64,000 nucleotides of DNA from Methylophaga thalassica (GCA_011052985.1 DRHY01000178.1:21772-85771); one strand, 5' to 3'. Positions 33,379 to 43,205 are shown, numbered from the stretch's first letter. A program made the numbers and translations. The notes: a model not told the origin generated them from the sequence alone.

Positions 33379-34644
33379 TTGCAAAAATCATTTTTTGGAA
33401 ATGAGGATAATGTAACTGCATCGTCTCCACTCGCATACAAGCTTAGGCCACAGAATAAATTTGAATTCGTTGGGTTAGAGAGTCTAGAAGACAGATACCC
33501 CTTTCTCCAATCAACCAAGCCTACAAGTATGGTGTTATATGGCCCTCCAGGTTCAGGGAAAACATCATTAGCACATGCCTTGTGTGCTTCTGAGGATATT
33601 GAGCTTCTCTCTTTCTCTGCTGTTCTATCGGGATTACCAGAACTTAAGAAACTTTTCCAAGTGGCGCAAGATACAAACAATCTTGGAAAACGCACGCCTG
33701 TTATCTTCATCGACGAAATACACCGGTTTAATCGTGCTCAACAGGATGCCCTGCTTCCGTACGTTGAAAGTGGACGCTTTGTCTTAATAGGAGCAACCAC
33801 AGAAAACCCGAGAAGTAGCATTAACAAAGCACTATTATCGCGACTGCACATCGTCGAACTGCAAGCAATGAACTATGCAGACACCTTGCAGATATTGCAT
33901 TCTGCAGCACGCAAACTTGAAACGGAGCTTAGTGCTGATGAGGCGGAGTTAATTGCTGAATATTCTGGTGGTGATGCCAGAAAGGCTATTGGCAATCTAG
34001 AATTAGCATTAAAACTCAAAGACAGTAATCAATTCTCCATTCCCACGTTCAAGAAAATTATTCTTGAAAATTCTCGAGCTTATGACCGAAACAAAGATCG
34101 CCACTACGATGTGATTTCTGCCTTCATTAAAAGTCTCAGAGGCTCCGATCCTGACGGAGCACTTCTATGGCTTGCAGTAATGCTTGATGGAGGTGAAGAT
34201 CCTGTCTTTATTGCTAGGCGCTTAGTTATTTTTGCTTCGGAAGATGTAGGAAATGCTGATATCAACGGACTCACAATGGCGAACAATACATTGAATGTCG
34301 TAAGTAATATTGGCATGCCAGAAGCACGCATTACACTTGCTCAAGCAACCACATATCTGGCTAGCACAGTAAAAAGTAATGCTGTGTACAAAGCAATGGA
34401 TGGTGCTCTGGCCTATATTCAGGAGAATTCCACAATTGATGTCCCTGAACATCTGAAAAACTTCCCTGCAAAAAATCATCCAATTAAGTATCAATATCCA
34501 CACAACTTCCCAGAAAGCTGGGTTAACCAACAGTACTCACCAGACGAAACACCACAGTTTTACACTCCCAAAGATATTGGCATCGAAAAAAACATTCGGA
34601 ATAGGCTAATGACCCTTTGGGGACAAGACAAAAAATACGATTAA
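33379..34644 (+). CDS. rarA: RarA/MgsA-like replication-associated AAA ATPase
   Basis: The 421-residue protein has Walker A GPPGSGKT (55-62), Walker B VIFIDEIHRFNRAQQDA, sensor GATTENPR and a C-terminal MgsA/RarA region (EDVGNAD, then YQYPHNFP). RarA acts at stalled replication forks with SSB; most genomes have a chromosomal copy, so this is an extra, transposon-borne version. The N-terminal YKLRPQN...VGLESL stands where the family has MRP...YIGQ, so it is divergent. The start is a TTG without a clear ribosome site. Possible role in the element's replication or transposition. Confidence 0.85.
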   Translation: MQKSFFGNEDNVTASSPLAYKLRPQNKFEFVGLESLEDRYPFLQSTKPTSMVLYGPPGSGKTSLAHALCASEDIELLSFSAVLSGLPELKKLFQVAQDTNNLGKRTPVIFIDEIHRFNRAQQDALLPYVESGRFVLIGATTENPRSSINKALLSRLHIVELQAMNYADTLQILHSAARKLETELSADEAELIAEYSGGDARKAIGNLELALKLKDSNQFSIPTFKKIILENSRAYDRNKDRHYDVISAFIKSLRGSDPDGALLWLAVMLDGGEDPVFIARRLVIFASEDVGNADINGLTMANNTLNVVSNIGMPEARITLAQATTYLASTVKSNAVYKAMDGALAYIQENSTIDVPEHLKNFPAKNHPIKYQYPHNFPESWVNQQYSPDETPQFYTPKDIGIEKNIRNRLMTLWGQDKKYD

Positions 34645-34909
34645 CACGGTACTTGGTTAGTTTATTTGAGGGAGTAAGATCTCTATAAGGTCTTGCTTGA
34701 AATATCACTTAACTTGTCATGCCCCATACAAATGGCTGCTATTGCACGTTAGCGTGGATTTATTCAAAAGTCTCTTGTCGACCTGTAATCCCCCCGAAAA
34801 ATAATCGAAGTCAAAAGTAGAATTTTCTCGTATGCTTAACGGCAGGAGATTATTCATGTGTATTAAAGCAATAAGGTTAGAGTGAAAAAATAGCTAGGGG
34901 AGAATGGTG

Positions 34910-35242
34910 ATGTATAAAGAACTACCAGCAGGACATGTCAGATTACTTGATTGGAACATAATTGTACTTGATCTTCCAAATGAAAATTTAACTGAAATAT
35001 TTGTGGGATATAGCCAAACTGACCTAATTGGCCGCGTAAGTACACCTATACAGGAATTTGATATTAAAACAGGTCAAGGTAAAACTAAGTCTGGATCTAT
35101 TTATGAGGTTATTGGTGAGCCGGGAAAGCCTCATGATGATGCTATTTATGTGCTCGAACGGATAATTGGACTAGATTTAGTCCAAAAAGAATTGTTTGTC
35201 GACCCTTATAAGGGCAAAATTAGATTTAAATATCCTATTTAA
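34910..35242 (+). CDS. hypothetical protein (transposon cargo)
   Basis: The ATG at 34910 is preferred over 34904 because AGGGGAGA lies 7 bases before it. The 110-residue product is beta-rich (HVRLLDWNIIVLDLPNENL, then GKIRFKY). It precedes two ParS-like genes, where a RES toxin would be expected, but it shows no RES motif. Function unknown. 34645-34903 and 35243-35507 show no gene. Confidence 0.5.
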   Translation: MYKELPAGHVRLLDWNIIVLDLPNENLTEIFVGYSQTDLIGRVSTPIQEFDIKTGQGKTKSGSIYEVIGEPGKPHDDAIYVLERIIGLDLVQKELFVDPYKGKIRFKYPI

Positions 35243-35507
35243 TGTAGTTCTAACTTGTTGTGCCACTAGGATTGGTTTTTAACATGCAACTAGCTAACAT
35301 TTGAATACCATTGGAGCAGTGCAAATCAGAATGGATTAATAAGGGTCGTCATGGAGTTTAATACAGTATTTTGAGGAATATAATATTGGCTGGCAGTATA
35401 ACTAATTAGCAATATTAAATTCAAAACATCCCGTTATCTGTATAGGTTGAGGAAACGCTCTAATTAGATTATTTCAAGTGCCTAAATATTGAAAAGGGTG
35501 TACGCGA

Positions 35508-35849
35508 ATGAACTATCTAAAATACAAAATAGTGGAACGATTAAGAATTGATTTAAATCTTCCATTATCTAATATTGCGAATATTCTTAATATTTCAGAA
35601 CGCACACTCGCTCGAAGAAAAAAAGAAGGCCAGTTTCACGAAAAGGAGTCGAGGCGGTTATCTCAATTTTTAGAATTAATAAAAATAGCCGAAGATGTCA
35701 TGGGTGATCGTGAAACGGCAATAATATGGCTTAAATCATCTAAACGTCTATTTAAAGGAGTTTCACCTATTGAATATGCATATACTGAATCGGGACTGAA
35801 TGAAGTTGTAGATTTTCTGGGGCGTATTGATCATGGTGTTTTTTCATAA
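35508..35849 (+). CDS. Xre/MbcA/ParS-type antitoxin-like protein
   Basis: 113 residues. The N-terminal helix-turn-helix (LPLSNIANILNISERTLARR) is followed by an MbcA/ParS C-terminal region (IIWLKSSKRLFKGVSPIEYA, then VVDFLGRIDHGVFS). Such proteins pair with RES toxins. None is found here or downstream, where a second related gene lies. AAAAGGGTG precedes the ATG. Confidence 0.7.
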   Translation: MNYLKYKIVERLRIDLNLPLSNIANILNISERTLARRKKEGQFHEKESRRLSQFLELIKIAEDVMGDRETAIIWLKSSKRLFKGVSPIEYAYTESGLNEVVDFLGRIDHGVFS

Positions 35850-35897
35850 TGAATTATTACTCTATATTTTTAAATAAGCAGAGGCTTCAAGGCTTCG

Positions 35898-36242
35898 ATG
35901 GATAATAGTAATAAGTTAAATAGTGATGTGCTTAAAAAGTCTTTATTAAAGCTAGGTGATATTTTGGGATTATCACTATCTGACTTAGCCGTAATTATCG
36001 GTGCAGATCAAACCATTTTCAGTGATGGAATAAAACTGGGAAATAAAGAAGCTGATAATGCTTTAATTTTACTAAATTGTTACAAAAATGTTTATCAACT
36101 CGTTGGGGGTGATGCGGATTGGTTGAAGCATTGGTTTTCAACATACAACAATCAGACTTCTGGAGTACCATTAGAACAAATACAAACCCATGAAGGATTA
36201 ATGAAGATTTCTGGTTGTTTGGAATTGTTCATCGAAAAATAA
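35898..36242 (+). CDS. second, divergent ParS-like protein
   Basis: 114 residues; the N-terminal half (LGLSLSDLAVIIGADQT) looks like a helix-turn-helix, and the end (DWLKHWFSTYNNQTSGVP, then L.KISGCLELFI) matches the W...N....G..P..l pattern of the MbcA/ParS tail. It is 48 bp downstream of the first. The two could form a mixed complex or have lost the RES partner. Confidence 0.6.
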   Translation: MDNSNKLNSDVLKKSLLKLGDILGLSLSDLAVIIGADQTIFSDGIKLGNKEADNALILLNCYKNVYQLVGGDADWLKHWFSTYNNQTSGVPLEQIQTHEGLMKISGCLELFIEK

Positions 36243-36330
36243 CATGTGGTTGTCCAGGTTTCTCCTTGACACCAGATGTCACCTGGCACGTTAGCGACCA
36301 CCGTTAAGTGATCGCTAATTTGCTGCTGAC

Positions 36331-36957
36331 TTAGACCTCTGTTTGTTCTGCCATTTCTAAAGCATCATCAACCTCAATACCGAGATAACGCACAGTGCTT
36401 TCAAGCTTTGTGTGACCGAGCAACAGTTGTATGGCTCGTAGATTCTTAGTTCGGTGATAAATTAGTGTTACTTTAGTTCTTCTCATTGTGTGAGTTCCAT
36501 AAAGTGCGGTATCAAGTCCAATCATGTCTATCCACTTATGTACGATCCTAGCGTATTGGCGAGTTGAGATATGATCCGAGTCATGTATACGACTTGAAAA
36601 TAAATAGTCACTTGATGCAAGACCTTGTAATGCAATCCACTTTGATAAAGAGTCACGAGTCTGTTCTGTGATCTCAAATTGAACAGGCTTTTTTGTCTTT
36701 TGTTGTAGAATCATAGCTCGGTGCAATATTGTGTTGCCATTAGTTACATCTCTAACTTTTAGCTTCACTAAATCACAGCTTCTTAGTTTACTGTCGATAG
36801 CTAGGTTGAATAATGCCACTTCTTTGATTCTATGTTCCAATTGAAGTTGAATACGAATCGCCCATATTTCACGTAACTTAAGTGGTGGCTTTTGACCTAT
36901 GAGCTTACCTTTATTCCAAGGTTCCTGCGGTTTTCTCAATATTGGTAAATAAAGCAT
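36331..36957 (-). CDS. short tyrosine recombinase
   Basis: The 208-residue protein is mainly a catalytic domain: Arg in SKLRSCDL, HTMRR, LLGHT and RYLGI (Y). A full-length N-terminal core-binding domain is missing, as in a known class of ~200-residue solo integrases on plasmids. AGGAGG lies before the ATG. Inverted words CCTTTTGGG and CCCAAAGG lie upstream (36969 and 37021), a possible site. It is separate from the transposition module at 43-50 kb. Confidence 0.75.
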   Translation of the reverse strand: MLYLPILRKPQEPWNKGKLIGQKPPLKLREIWAIRIQLQLEHRIKEVALFNLAIDSKLRSCDLVKLKVRDVTNGNTILHRAMILQQKTKKPVQFEITEQTRDSLSKWIALQGLASSDYLFSSRIHDSDHISTRQYARIVHKWIDMIGLDTALYGTHTMRRTKVTLIYHRTKNLRAIQLLLGHTKLESTVRYLGIEVDDALEMAEQTEV

Positions 36958-37092
36958 GGTGTAGCCCTCCTTTTGGGATAGGCTTTAAGTATGAGCGCTA
37001 GTAATGTTGGTCGCTATCGACCCAAAGGAGACAGTTGAGTTATTAAACCTTCTAAGATCTGAATTTTCAAGTACTTTGGGTATGTAAACATG

Positions 37093-37125
37093 AAAAAGCC
37101 CAACACTCCAGTGCTGGGCTTTTTC
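37093..37125. terminator. Rho-independent terminator
   Basis: AAAAAGCCCA, inner CAC/GTG, TGGGCTTTTT. It lies beyond the stop of the sorbosone dehydrogenase-like gene on the minus strand and before the short recombinase. Confidence 0.8.
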
Positions 37126-37211
37126 ATATAAGATGGTTTTTTTACGTGAATCGACCTTTATTTGTTATTAGTCATAGCTATTAACAAAACCGAAAACCCG
37201 TTAGTAAGTTA

Positions 37212-39176
37212 TCATTTAATACTTAAAGGTATTAACTGACCTGCCTTCATATCTGGCATAAGAATATACTTTCCATCAACAGAGAGTGCTATATCTGCAG
37301 CAGACTGGTGTCCTTCTGATATTAATTGCGGCGTTGCTTTAGGCTCACTTAGTTGCCAAACTTTGCCGTTGGCCCAATCACTGATATATAAAACACCGTC
37401 TGTATCTCTGACCAATCCATCCGCGCCACCAAATCCACTGTTAAGTAATGATACTTTTGACTTTGGTTTAGATGACATCCCATTAAAAGTAACTTGAAAT
37501 AGCTTACCTGTACCAAAATCAGCAACTAGCAACTTATTTGGACCATCCATTAATAAGCCGTTAGGTCGTTTTATACCTGACTTATCATTTACAATCTGGA
37601 TAACCTTACCTGCTGGTGTTATTTTATAAATAGCACCATGCTTACCATTGTCATCCCCACTATCTGAAACAAAGACATTACCAAGCCCATCAATCTCAAT
37701 ATCATTTAAAAAGATAGGCTTATCTTGAAAGTCAGATGGTTTTGCAATAATTGTTTTCTTACCATCAAAATCAACTCGTACTATATGATCAACATCAGCG
37801 ATATAAAGCTGATTATTAAACATATCAATCCCTTTAGGGTCGTTTAAGTCATCAGCTAGTGTTTTAGTTGAGCCATCTTTGTTTAAAATGGTCACTTTGC
37901 CATCACCATTTTTACCAAACTCACCAATTTCGGTGATAAATACACGACCGTCATAATGAGAAATTGAAGACTCAGGCATCTGCAAATTGTTCAGTACTTT
38001 ACCTGATTCTTTAGACAATACAGCTGAAGCAGTCGCTTGTTCACCATAACTGACTCGGTATATCACGCCATTGTAATCATCAGAAATCAATAAAGAACCA
38101 TCTGGCATCTGCAAGACGTCAGTTGGACGCCCCCAAACTTCACCATTATTAAGCCAGCCATCAATAAATACTTCACTGCTTTCAACATTATGCTGAGCGT
38201 CGTACTTAACACGCATTAACTGATAACCAACAGGGGTGTCCCTATTCCATGATCCGTGTTGGGCAACAATAGCATCGCCTTGATACTCAGAAGGGAATTG
38301 TTGACCTGTGTAAAATTTAAACCCTAGATTTGCACTATGAGCTTGAAACTCTGCCACAGGGTATGCAACATCTTTAGGGGCAACTTTACTTGCCCAATCT
38401 TGTTGTCTTGCATCACCACCTGCGTAGAAAGGGAATCCAAAATGCATCCCCTTTTTAGGCGCCGCATTAAATTCATCATGAGGAATGTCATTCCCCATCA
38501 TATCTACACCGTTATCAGTAAAGTGAAGTGTATTAGTGCCTGGTTGAAAATCCATACCTACAGAGTTTCTAACGCCTTTTGCATAGGTTTCTACATCACT
38601 ACCATCAGCGTTCATGCGAATAATGCTGGCTTCGATACCTTCAGGATTACAAATATTACACGGTGCACCGATAGTGACATACAGCTTTTCGTCAGGTCCA
38701 AACGCAATATAACGCCATCCATGATGAAACTTATCGGGTAGTTTGTCGTAAATAACTTCTCGCATTTGTTTAAAAGGGAGATTTAAGTCAAAGTCGGGAG
38801 CGGCATAACGTGTAATACGATGTTGTTCTGCAACATATAAATTTCCTCTATACATAGCAACACCATTGCCGACATTAAGATCATCTAATATGGTCACAAC
38901 TTGATCAGCTTTATGGTCTTTATCTTTATCGACTACGGCATAGACATTTTTACCACGCGTGCCTACATATACATTGCCGTTTGTGCCAAGCGTCATTTGA
39001 CGTGCGCCTGGCACATCAGCATAAACTTCTACTTTAAAGCCTGCTGGCATCTTGAGTTTACTCAAGTTTTCCTCAACCTCTGCAGAGCCAGCAAAACTAG
39101 TTACTGCTTGTGTACTTAATATTGCAAAGGTTAAAGCCTTGATTGCTGTGTATTTTCTCTTCTTAGATAGCTTCAT
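37212..39176 (-). CDS. periplasmic PQQ-type sugar/sorbosone dehydrogenase-like beta-propeller
   Basis: The 654-residue protein has a Sec signal (KALTFAILSTQAVTSFAGS) and two propeller halves. Residues ~35-380 carry sorbosone-dehydrogenase landmarks (LGTNGNVYVGTRG, HHGWRYIAFGPDEKLYV, GAPCNIC, HGSWNR, GRPTDVLQMPDGSLLISDD). Residues ~390-650 are SMP-30/gluconolactonase-like (DGLVRDTDGVLYISDW). The fusion is longer than single-domain enzymes. It would oxidise a sugar or aldehyde with a quinone cofactor, or bind one. AGAGGTTA precedes the ATG. Confidence 0.7.
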   Translation of the reverse strand: MKLSKKRKYTAIKALTFAILSTQAVTSFAGSAEVEENLSKLKMPAGFKVEVYADVPGARQMTLGTNGNVYVGTRGKNVYAVVDKDKDHKADQVVTILDDLNVGNGVAMYRGNLYVAEQHRITRYAAPDFDLNLPFKQMREVIYDKLPDKFHHGWRYIAFGPDEKLYVTIGAPCNICNPEGIEASIIRMNADGSDVETYAKGVRNSVGMDFQPGTNTLHFTDNGVDMMGNDIPHDEFNAAPKKGMHFGFPFYAGGDARQQDWASKVAPKDVAYPVAEFQAHSANLGFKFYTGQQFPSEYQGDAIVAQHGSWNRDTPVGYQLMRVKYDAQHNVESSEVFIDGWLNNGEVWGRPTDVLQMPDGSLLISDDYNGVIYRVSYGEQATASAVLSKESGKVLNNLQMPESSISHYDGRVFITEIGEFGKNGDGKVTILNKDGSTKTLADDLNDPKGIDMFNNQLYIADVDHIVRVDFDGKKTIIAKPSDFQDKPIFLNDIEIDGLGNVFVSDSGDDNGKHGAIYKITPAGKVIQIVNDKSGIKRPNGLLMDGPNKLLVADFGTGKLFQVTFNGMSSKPKSKVSLLNSGFGGADGLVRDTDGVLYISDWANGKVWQLSEPKATPQLISEGHQSAADIALSVDGKYILMPDMKAGQLIPLSIK

Positions 39177-39248
39177 GAAATAACCTCTTGATTATAATTT
39201 ATTTTTTCACTGTGAATTTGTAACTTAATCATTCTAGATCCCTTATGA

Positions 39249-40259
39249 TTAAAATTCAAGGCATATTTTTCCAAAATGACGATTGCTTTCCTGATACTCA
39301 AATGCATCCACCATATCCTCAAGTGAAAACACCTTGTCTATTACTGGTTTTATTTGATTAACCTCAATAGCTTTAATCATTTCTTCTTGCTGAGATCGGC
39401 TTCCTACAAGAACTCCTTGAAGTCTAACTTGTTGTATAAATGCTTTAACAATATTAATTTCACATGTTTGGCCTGATAAAATTCCAATTAATGAAATTTG
39501 CCCTCCCACTCTTACAGCTGCTAATGATTGCTCTAATGTTTCTCCACCACCAATTTCAACTACATGATCGACACCAACACCACCATTTAATTCTATTGCA
39601 CGTTTTCCCCAGTTGGGTTCGGTTTTATAATTGATAACATGATCGGCGCCCATTTCTATTAACCGTTCCAATTTTTGTTCACTTGAAGAGGTTGCAATGA
39701 CTTTCGCACCCACCATTTTTGCAAACTGCAAGGCAAAGATGGAAACACCACCAGTACCTTGTAATAAAACGGTTTCGCCGGATTTGATAGTGTTGAAGCA
39801 CATCAATGCACGCCAAGCTGTTAGCGCAGCCGTAGTCAATGTTGAAGCTTCTACATGTGACCAGCCTTTAGGCGCTTTTGTGAATGAATTTGACGAAGAT
39901 GTAACATATTCACGGGCGTAACCATCAATACCATCTCCAGGTACAGTGGAAAACCCATCAACGATAGGTTCGCCATTTTCCCATGTCGGGAAAAATGTAC
40001 TAACGACACTATCACCGACCTTAAATTCAGTCACGTTTTCACCAACCTCAATCACTTCCCCTGCACCATCAGCCATAGGGATCCTCCGTTCTGAGGGTGC
40101 CCAGAGACCTTTCACTACAGCATAGTCATGATAATTCAACGAATTAGCATGAAGCCTGACTGTTATTTCATCTGTAGCTGGATTTTTTACTGTCACCTGC
40201 TCAGTTGTGACCGTGTTGAAGCCGCCGCCCGCATTTACAAAAATTGCTTTGCTTTCCAT
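39249..40259 (-). CDS. NAD(P)-dependent quinone oxidoreductase-like MDR enzyme
   Basis: The 336-residue medium-chain dehydrogenase has an N-terminal GroES-like domain (RLHANSLNYHDYAVVKG, IPMADGAGEVIEVG) and a Rossmann domain with GTGGVSIFALQFAKMVGA. It lacks the zinc Cys set, so it is of the zeta-crystallin/QOR kind that reduces quinones or enals. A divergent HxlR regulator shares its promoter region. It is a likely redox-stress module carried by the transposon. Confidence 0.8.
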   Translation of the reverse strand: MESKAIFVNAGGGFNTVTTEQVTVKNPATDEITVRLHANSLNYHDYAVVKGLWAPSERRIPMADGAGEVIEVGENVTEFKVGDSVVSTFFPTWENGEPIVDGFSTVPGDGIDGYAREYVTSSSNSFTKAPKGWSHVEASTLTTAALTAWRALMCFNTIKSGETVLLQGTGGVSIFALQFAKMVGAKVIATSSSEQKLERLIEMGADHVINYKTEPNWGKRAIELNGGVGVDHVVEIGGGETLEQSLAAVRVGGQISLIGILSGQTCEINIVKAFIQQVRLQGVLVGSRSQQEEMIKAIEVNQIKPVIDKVFSLEDMVDAFEYQESNRHFGKICLEF

Positions 40260-40305
40260 TAGTGTTTTCTCATAAGATTAAAATGTTGTGAGAACTATAA
40301 CATTA

Positions 40306-40342
40306 AGGTTACAATAGTCAACTAGTTAACTTTTTGTAACCT
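40306..40342. promoter_or_regulatory. operator between oxidoreductase and HxlR regulator
   Basis: AGGTTACAA (40306-40314) and TTGTAACCT (40334-40342) are perfect inverted repeats around GTCAACTAGTTAAC, in the 89-bp divergent promoter region. The right arm ends 7 bp before the regulator ATG. HxlR regulators typically bind such sites as dimers and respond to electrophiles. Confidence 0.65.
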
Positions 40343-40348
40343 GTAATT

Positions 40349-40663
40349 ATGAATAAAGAATGTTATGAACCTTGCCCAGTGGAGAGAGGCATGCGTATTA
40401 TTGGACACAAATGGACAGGATCTATTTTATGGCACTTAAAAGACCAACCTATGCGGTTTAATGAAATTGCGAGACAGCTTGCCGGAGCCAGTAAAAAAGT
40501 TATTGCTGAGCGGTTAAAAGCGATGGAAGCAAATAAACTCATCACTAGGAAAGTAATTTCAACTAAACCTATTGCGGTAAGGTACCAGATAGCAAAAAGA
40601 GGAGTAAGTGCACTATCGATTCTTGAAGAACTAAAAGAATGGACGATTGAAAATAATCTGTAA
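40349..40663 (+). CDS. HxlR-family transcriptional regulator
   Basis: The 104-residue protein has the HxlR pattern: CPVERGMRIIGHKWTGSILW, then MRFNEIARQLAGASKKVIAERLK and the wing VRYQIAKRGVS. Two Cys (residues 5 and 9) near the N-terminus could sense quinones or aldehydes. It is divergent from the oxidoreductase, with inverted-repeat operators between them, so probably controls both. Confidence 0.85.
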   Translation: MNKECYEPCPVERGMRIIGHKWTGSILWHLKDQPMRFNEIARQLAGASKKVIAERLKAMEANKLITRKVISTKPIAVRYQIAKRGVSALSILEELKEWTIENNL

Positions 40664-41005
40664 TAGTACTAACAGAGTATCTTGTGTCTATAGCAAAAAG
40701 TGATATGTACTCACCAACCAAAAAGTAAGACTGGAGTGATAATCGAGAGACCGCTATTGGCACAAAACGGACGGTTAAACGGCATCAAAACCTTACTTTA
40801 AGCGTGTCGGTTCAAGTTTGATAAATACACTTAAATGAAAAGCATAGCTGAACGTTTATAGTGCTACTTATTGGCAGTCAGTTCAGTAGGGTTGGCAGTG
40901 AGGTCTGAATTCGTTATCAGTTTGGTGTGGAATGCGCATAATGACGGGCAATGGTTTGATAGCTAAAAAGGGTCAATTTTAGGGTGCTATTGACAGTTAT
41001 CAGCG

Positions 41006-41232
41006 TTATCTTAGTTCACTTAAACCTAAGGCAATGGATTCTTGTTGAAAACGCCCAAATATATTGACCACTTTCTCATAAGAGCTTGTTAAAAAGTGTT
41101 CGTCAGTTATTTCACTAATCTTATCAGGGGAAACATTAACATTAAAGTGATCCAATAAATCTAATTCAAGCTCTTTTGAGGATGGTTTGTTTCTTGAGTT
41201 GTCGAAGGTGTTAGTGTCGAAAACGCCATCGT
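41006..41232 (-). pseudogene. C-terminal gene fragment cut by the IS3 element
   Basis: On the minus strand a frame without a start runs from the IS end to TAA at 41006-41008: DGVFDTNTFDNSRNKP..., DHFNVNVSPDKISEITDEHF, ...GRFQQESIALGLSELR. It has a coding look and stops at the IS boundary, so the 5' part was lost. The gene cannot be named. 40664-41005 shows nothing else. Confidence 0.5.
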
Positions 41233-41281
41233 GAATCGCACCGGGTTTGTCGGAGGCTAATAATCTTGAGAGAATTAGCCA

Positions 41282-41605
41282 ATGAACAAGAAAGTAACGT
41301 ATTCCCCAGAAGTCCGCGAACGCGCCGTTCGCATGGTATTGACCTCAGAGCATGAACATCCTTCAAGGTGGGCGACTTTGGTGTCTATTTCATCTAAAAT
41401 CGGTTGTACGCCTGAGACATTAAGAACATGGGTAAGCAAAATGAAAGTGGATTCAGGTAAGAAACCGGGTGTCCCTTCTGATGCTGCAGCTAAAATAAAA
41501 GATCTTGAGCGAGAGAATCGAGAGCTTAAACAAGCCAATGAGATCCTGAAAAAAGCAGCCGCATTTTTTGCTCAGGCGGAGCTCGACCGCAAACCTCGAA
41601 AATAA
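41282..41605 (+). CDS. IS3-family transposase OrfA
   Basis: The 107-residue protein has a helix-turn-helix (YSPEVRERAVRMVL, SKIGCTPETLRTWV) and a leucine-zipper-like helix (KIKDLERENRELKQANEILK). AAAAAAG at 41549-41555 is the -1 frameshift site expected to join it to OrfB. Confidence 0.9.
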   Translation: MNKKVTYSPEVRERAVRMVLTSEHEHPSRWATLVSISSKIGCTPETLRTWVSKMKVDSGKKPGVPSDAAAKIKDLERENRELKQANEILKKAAAFFAQAELDRKPRK

Positions 41606-41619
41606 TCCAATTCATTGAT

Positions 41620-42498
41620 GTGTATAGAGCGTTGCATGGTGTCGAGCCGATCTGTCGTGTGTTACAGATCGCACCCTCAACGTATTACCGTTGCAAAGTG
41701 CTGGAGGCTGAGCCTGAACGTCGCTGCCAGCGTTACCATCAGGATGAAGCAATAAAACCACAAATCCAGCGTGTCTGGCAGGAGAATCGTCGATGTTATG
41801 GTGTCAGGAAGGTATGGAAGCAGTTACAACGCGAGGGCTTTCATGTGGCTCGTTGTACTGTTGCTCGACTTATGGCCGTATTGGAACTGCAAGGTGTACG
41901 CCGAGGCCGGCGTTGCATTACGACGATTCCTGATGAGAGTGCCGCCAAACCTCTGGACTTGGTCAATCGTGAGTTCACAGCTCAGCGCCCCAATCAATTG
42001 TGGGTTGCCGATATTACTTATGTGGCTACTTGGTCAGGTTTTGTCTATGTAGCCTTTGTGACCGATGTATTTTCACGCAAGATCGTCGGTTGGCGAGTCA
42101 TGAAGTCCATGCGGACACAACTCATTCTTGATGCACTGGAACAAGCTTTATGGGCACGAGGTAAACCTAAAGGCGTTATTCATCATAGTGATCGTGGCAG
42201 TCAGTATGTGTCCATTCGCTATTCCGAGCGACTGTCAGAAGCGGGATTCAGTGCCTCTGTCGGCAGTGTTGGTGATTCTTACGACAACGCGTTGGCAGAA
42301 ACCATCAACGGACTATACAAAACGGAAGTAATCCACAAAGACGGTCCATGGAAAGGACTGGAGCAAGTCGAATTGGCCACGTTGGATTGGGTTGATTGGT
42401 TCAACAATAAACGACTACTCAGTCCTATCGGTGATATTCCACCGGTTGAGTATGAGGAAAATTATTATCGACAATTTGCCGAAAATGCGGCAGCATGA
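41620..42498 (+). CDS. IS3-family transposase OrfB (DDE)
   Basis: The 292-residue catalytic part has WVADITYV (first Asp), HHSDRGSQY (second Asp) and DNALAETINGLYKTE (Glu), the complete DDE triad of the retroviral integrase-like fold, preceded by an HTH_21-type region (RRCYGVRKVWKQL). Its frame is -1 to OrfA and can be made as OrfAB through the A6G slip. It seems intact. Confidence 0.9.
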   Translation: MYRALHGVEPICRVLQIAPSTYYRCKVLEAEPERRCQRYHQDEAIKPQIQRVWQENRRCYGVRKVWKQLQREGFHVARCTVARLMAVLELQGVRRGRRCITTIPDESAAKPLDLVNREFTAQRPNQLWVADITYVATWSGFVYVAFVTDVFSRKIVGWRVMKSMRTQLILDALEQALWARGKPKGVIHHSDRGSQYVSIRYSERLSEAGFSASVGSVGDSYDNALAETINGLYKTEVIHKDGPWKGLEQVELATLDWVDWFNNKRLLSPIGDIPPVEYEENYYRQFAENAAA

Positions 42499-42537
42499 CT
42501 CAAACAAATACGCCTCCGAATTTACCGGCGCGATTCA

Positions 42538-43205
42538 ACACCTCGGTTTTGAAGTTCTGTCAGGACATTGAGCCAGAACTTAGCCCCTTCATTTTCCGAT
42601 AGCCACATGCCTAATAACTCTTTGTGACCTTCCATATTCACGCCTAATGCAAGATAAATAGCCTTGTTGATGACGTGCTTGTCTTGCCGTATTTTAACCA
42701 CGATACAGTCTAAATAAACAATAGGATAAACAGCATCAAGTGGACGGGACTGCCATTCCACAACCTGTTCAATCACCGCATCAGTGACCCTGGAAATAAG
42801 TGTGGCTGAAATATCAGCATCGTACATTTCTTTGAAGGTTGCCACGATCTCTCGTGTAGTCATGCCTTTGGCATAAAGGCTTAATATTTTGTCATCCATC
42901 GAGGTGAAGCGGCTTTGATGTTTTTTGACTAACTTGGGTTCAAAGCTACTGTCACGATCACGAGGAAGTTCAAGGTCAAACTGACCATCTTCGGTTTTAA
43001 TTTGTTTGTTTGAGAAGCCGTTACGACTGTTGCCACCTGATGAGGACTGATGCTTCTCATAGCCTAAATGTTCTTCCAACTCAGCATTGAGGGCGGCTTC
43101 AACGGTGACCTTTGTCATCATTAAACTGAAGTCATTTAGATCTTGTTCAGTTTTAATGCCTTTAGCTGCTTCACGAGCAAAAGCTTCAAGTTCTTTCTTG
43201 TTCAT
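42538..43205 (-). pseudogene. IS256-family transposase, truncated
   Basis: From the ATG at 43205 (MNKKELEAFAREAAK) about 220 residues of a normally ~400-residue mutator-type transposase remain: VEAALNAELEEHLGYEKH, GNSRNGFSNKQIKTEDGQFD, PRDRDSSFEPK, YLDCIVVKIRQD (first Asp). The sequence then runs into the IS3 end. The second Asp and Glu are missing, so it is inactive. Confidence 0.85.

Larger units (their letters stand above)
41233..42537 (+). mobile_element. IS3-family insertion sequence, complete
   Basis: The ends are inverted repeats: TGAATCGCaCCGG...TCGGAGGC at 41233 and, inverted, TGAATCGCgCCGG...TCGGAGGC ending at 42537. It is 1305 bp and has two overlapping-phase transposase frames. 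The flanking triplets differ (tcg and aca), so no target duplication is visible. The left neighbour is a cut gene and the right one a cut IS256; a deletion followed insertion. Confidence 0.85.

Noticed and set aside
34904..35242. RES-type toxin for the ParS-like genes
   Set aside because: No RES motif could be seen; left as hypothetical.
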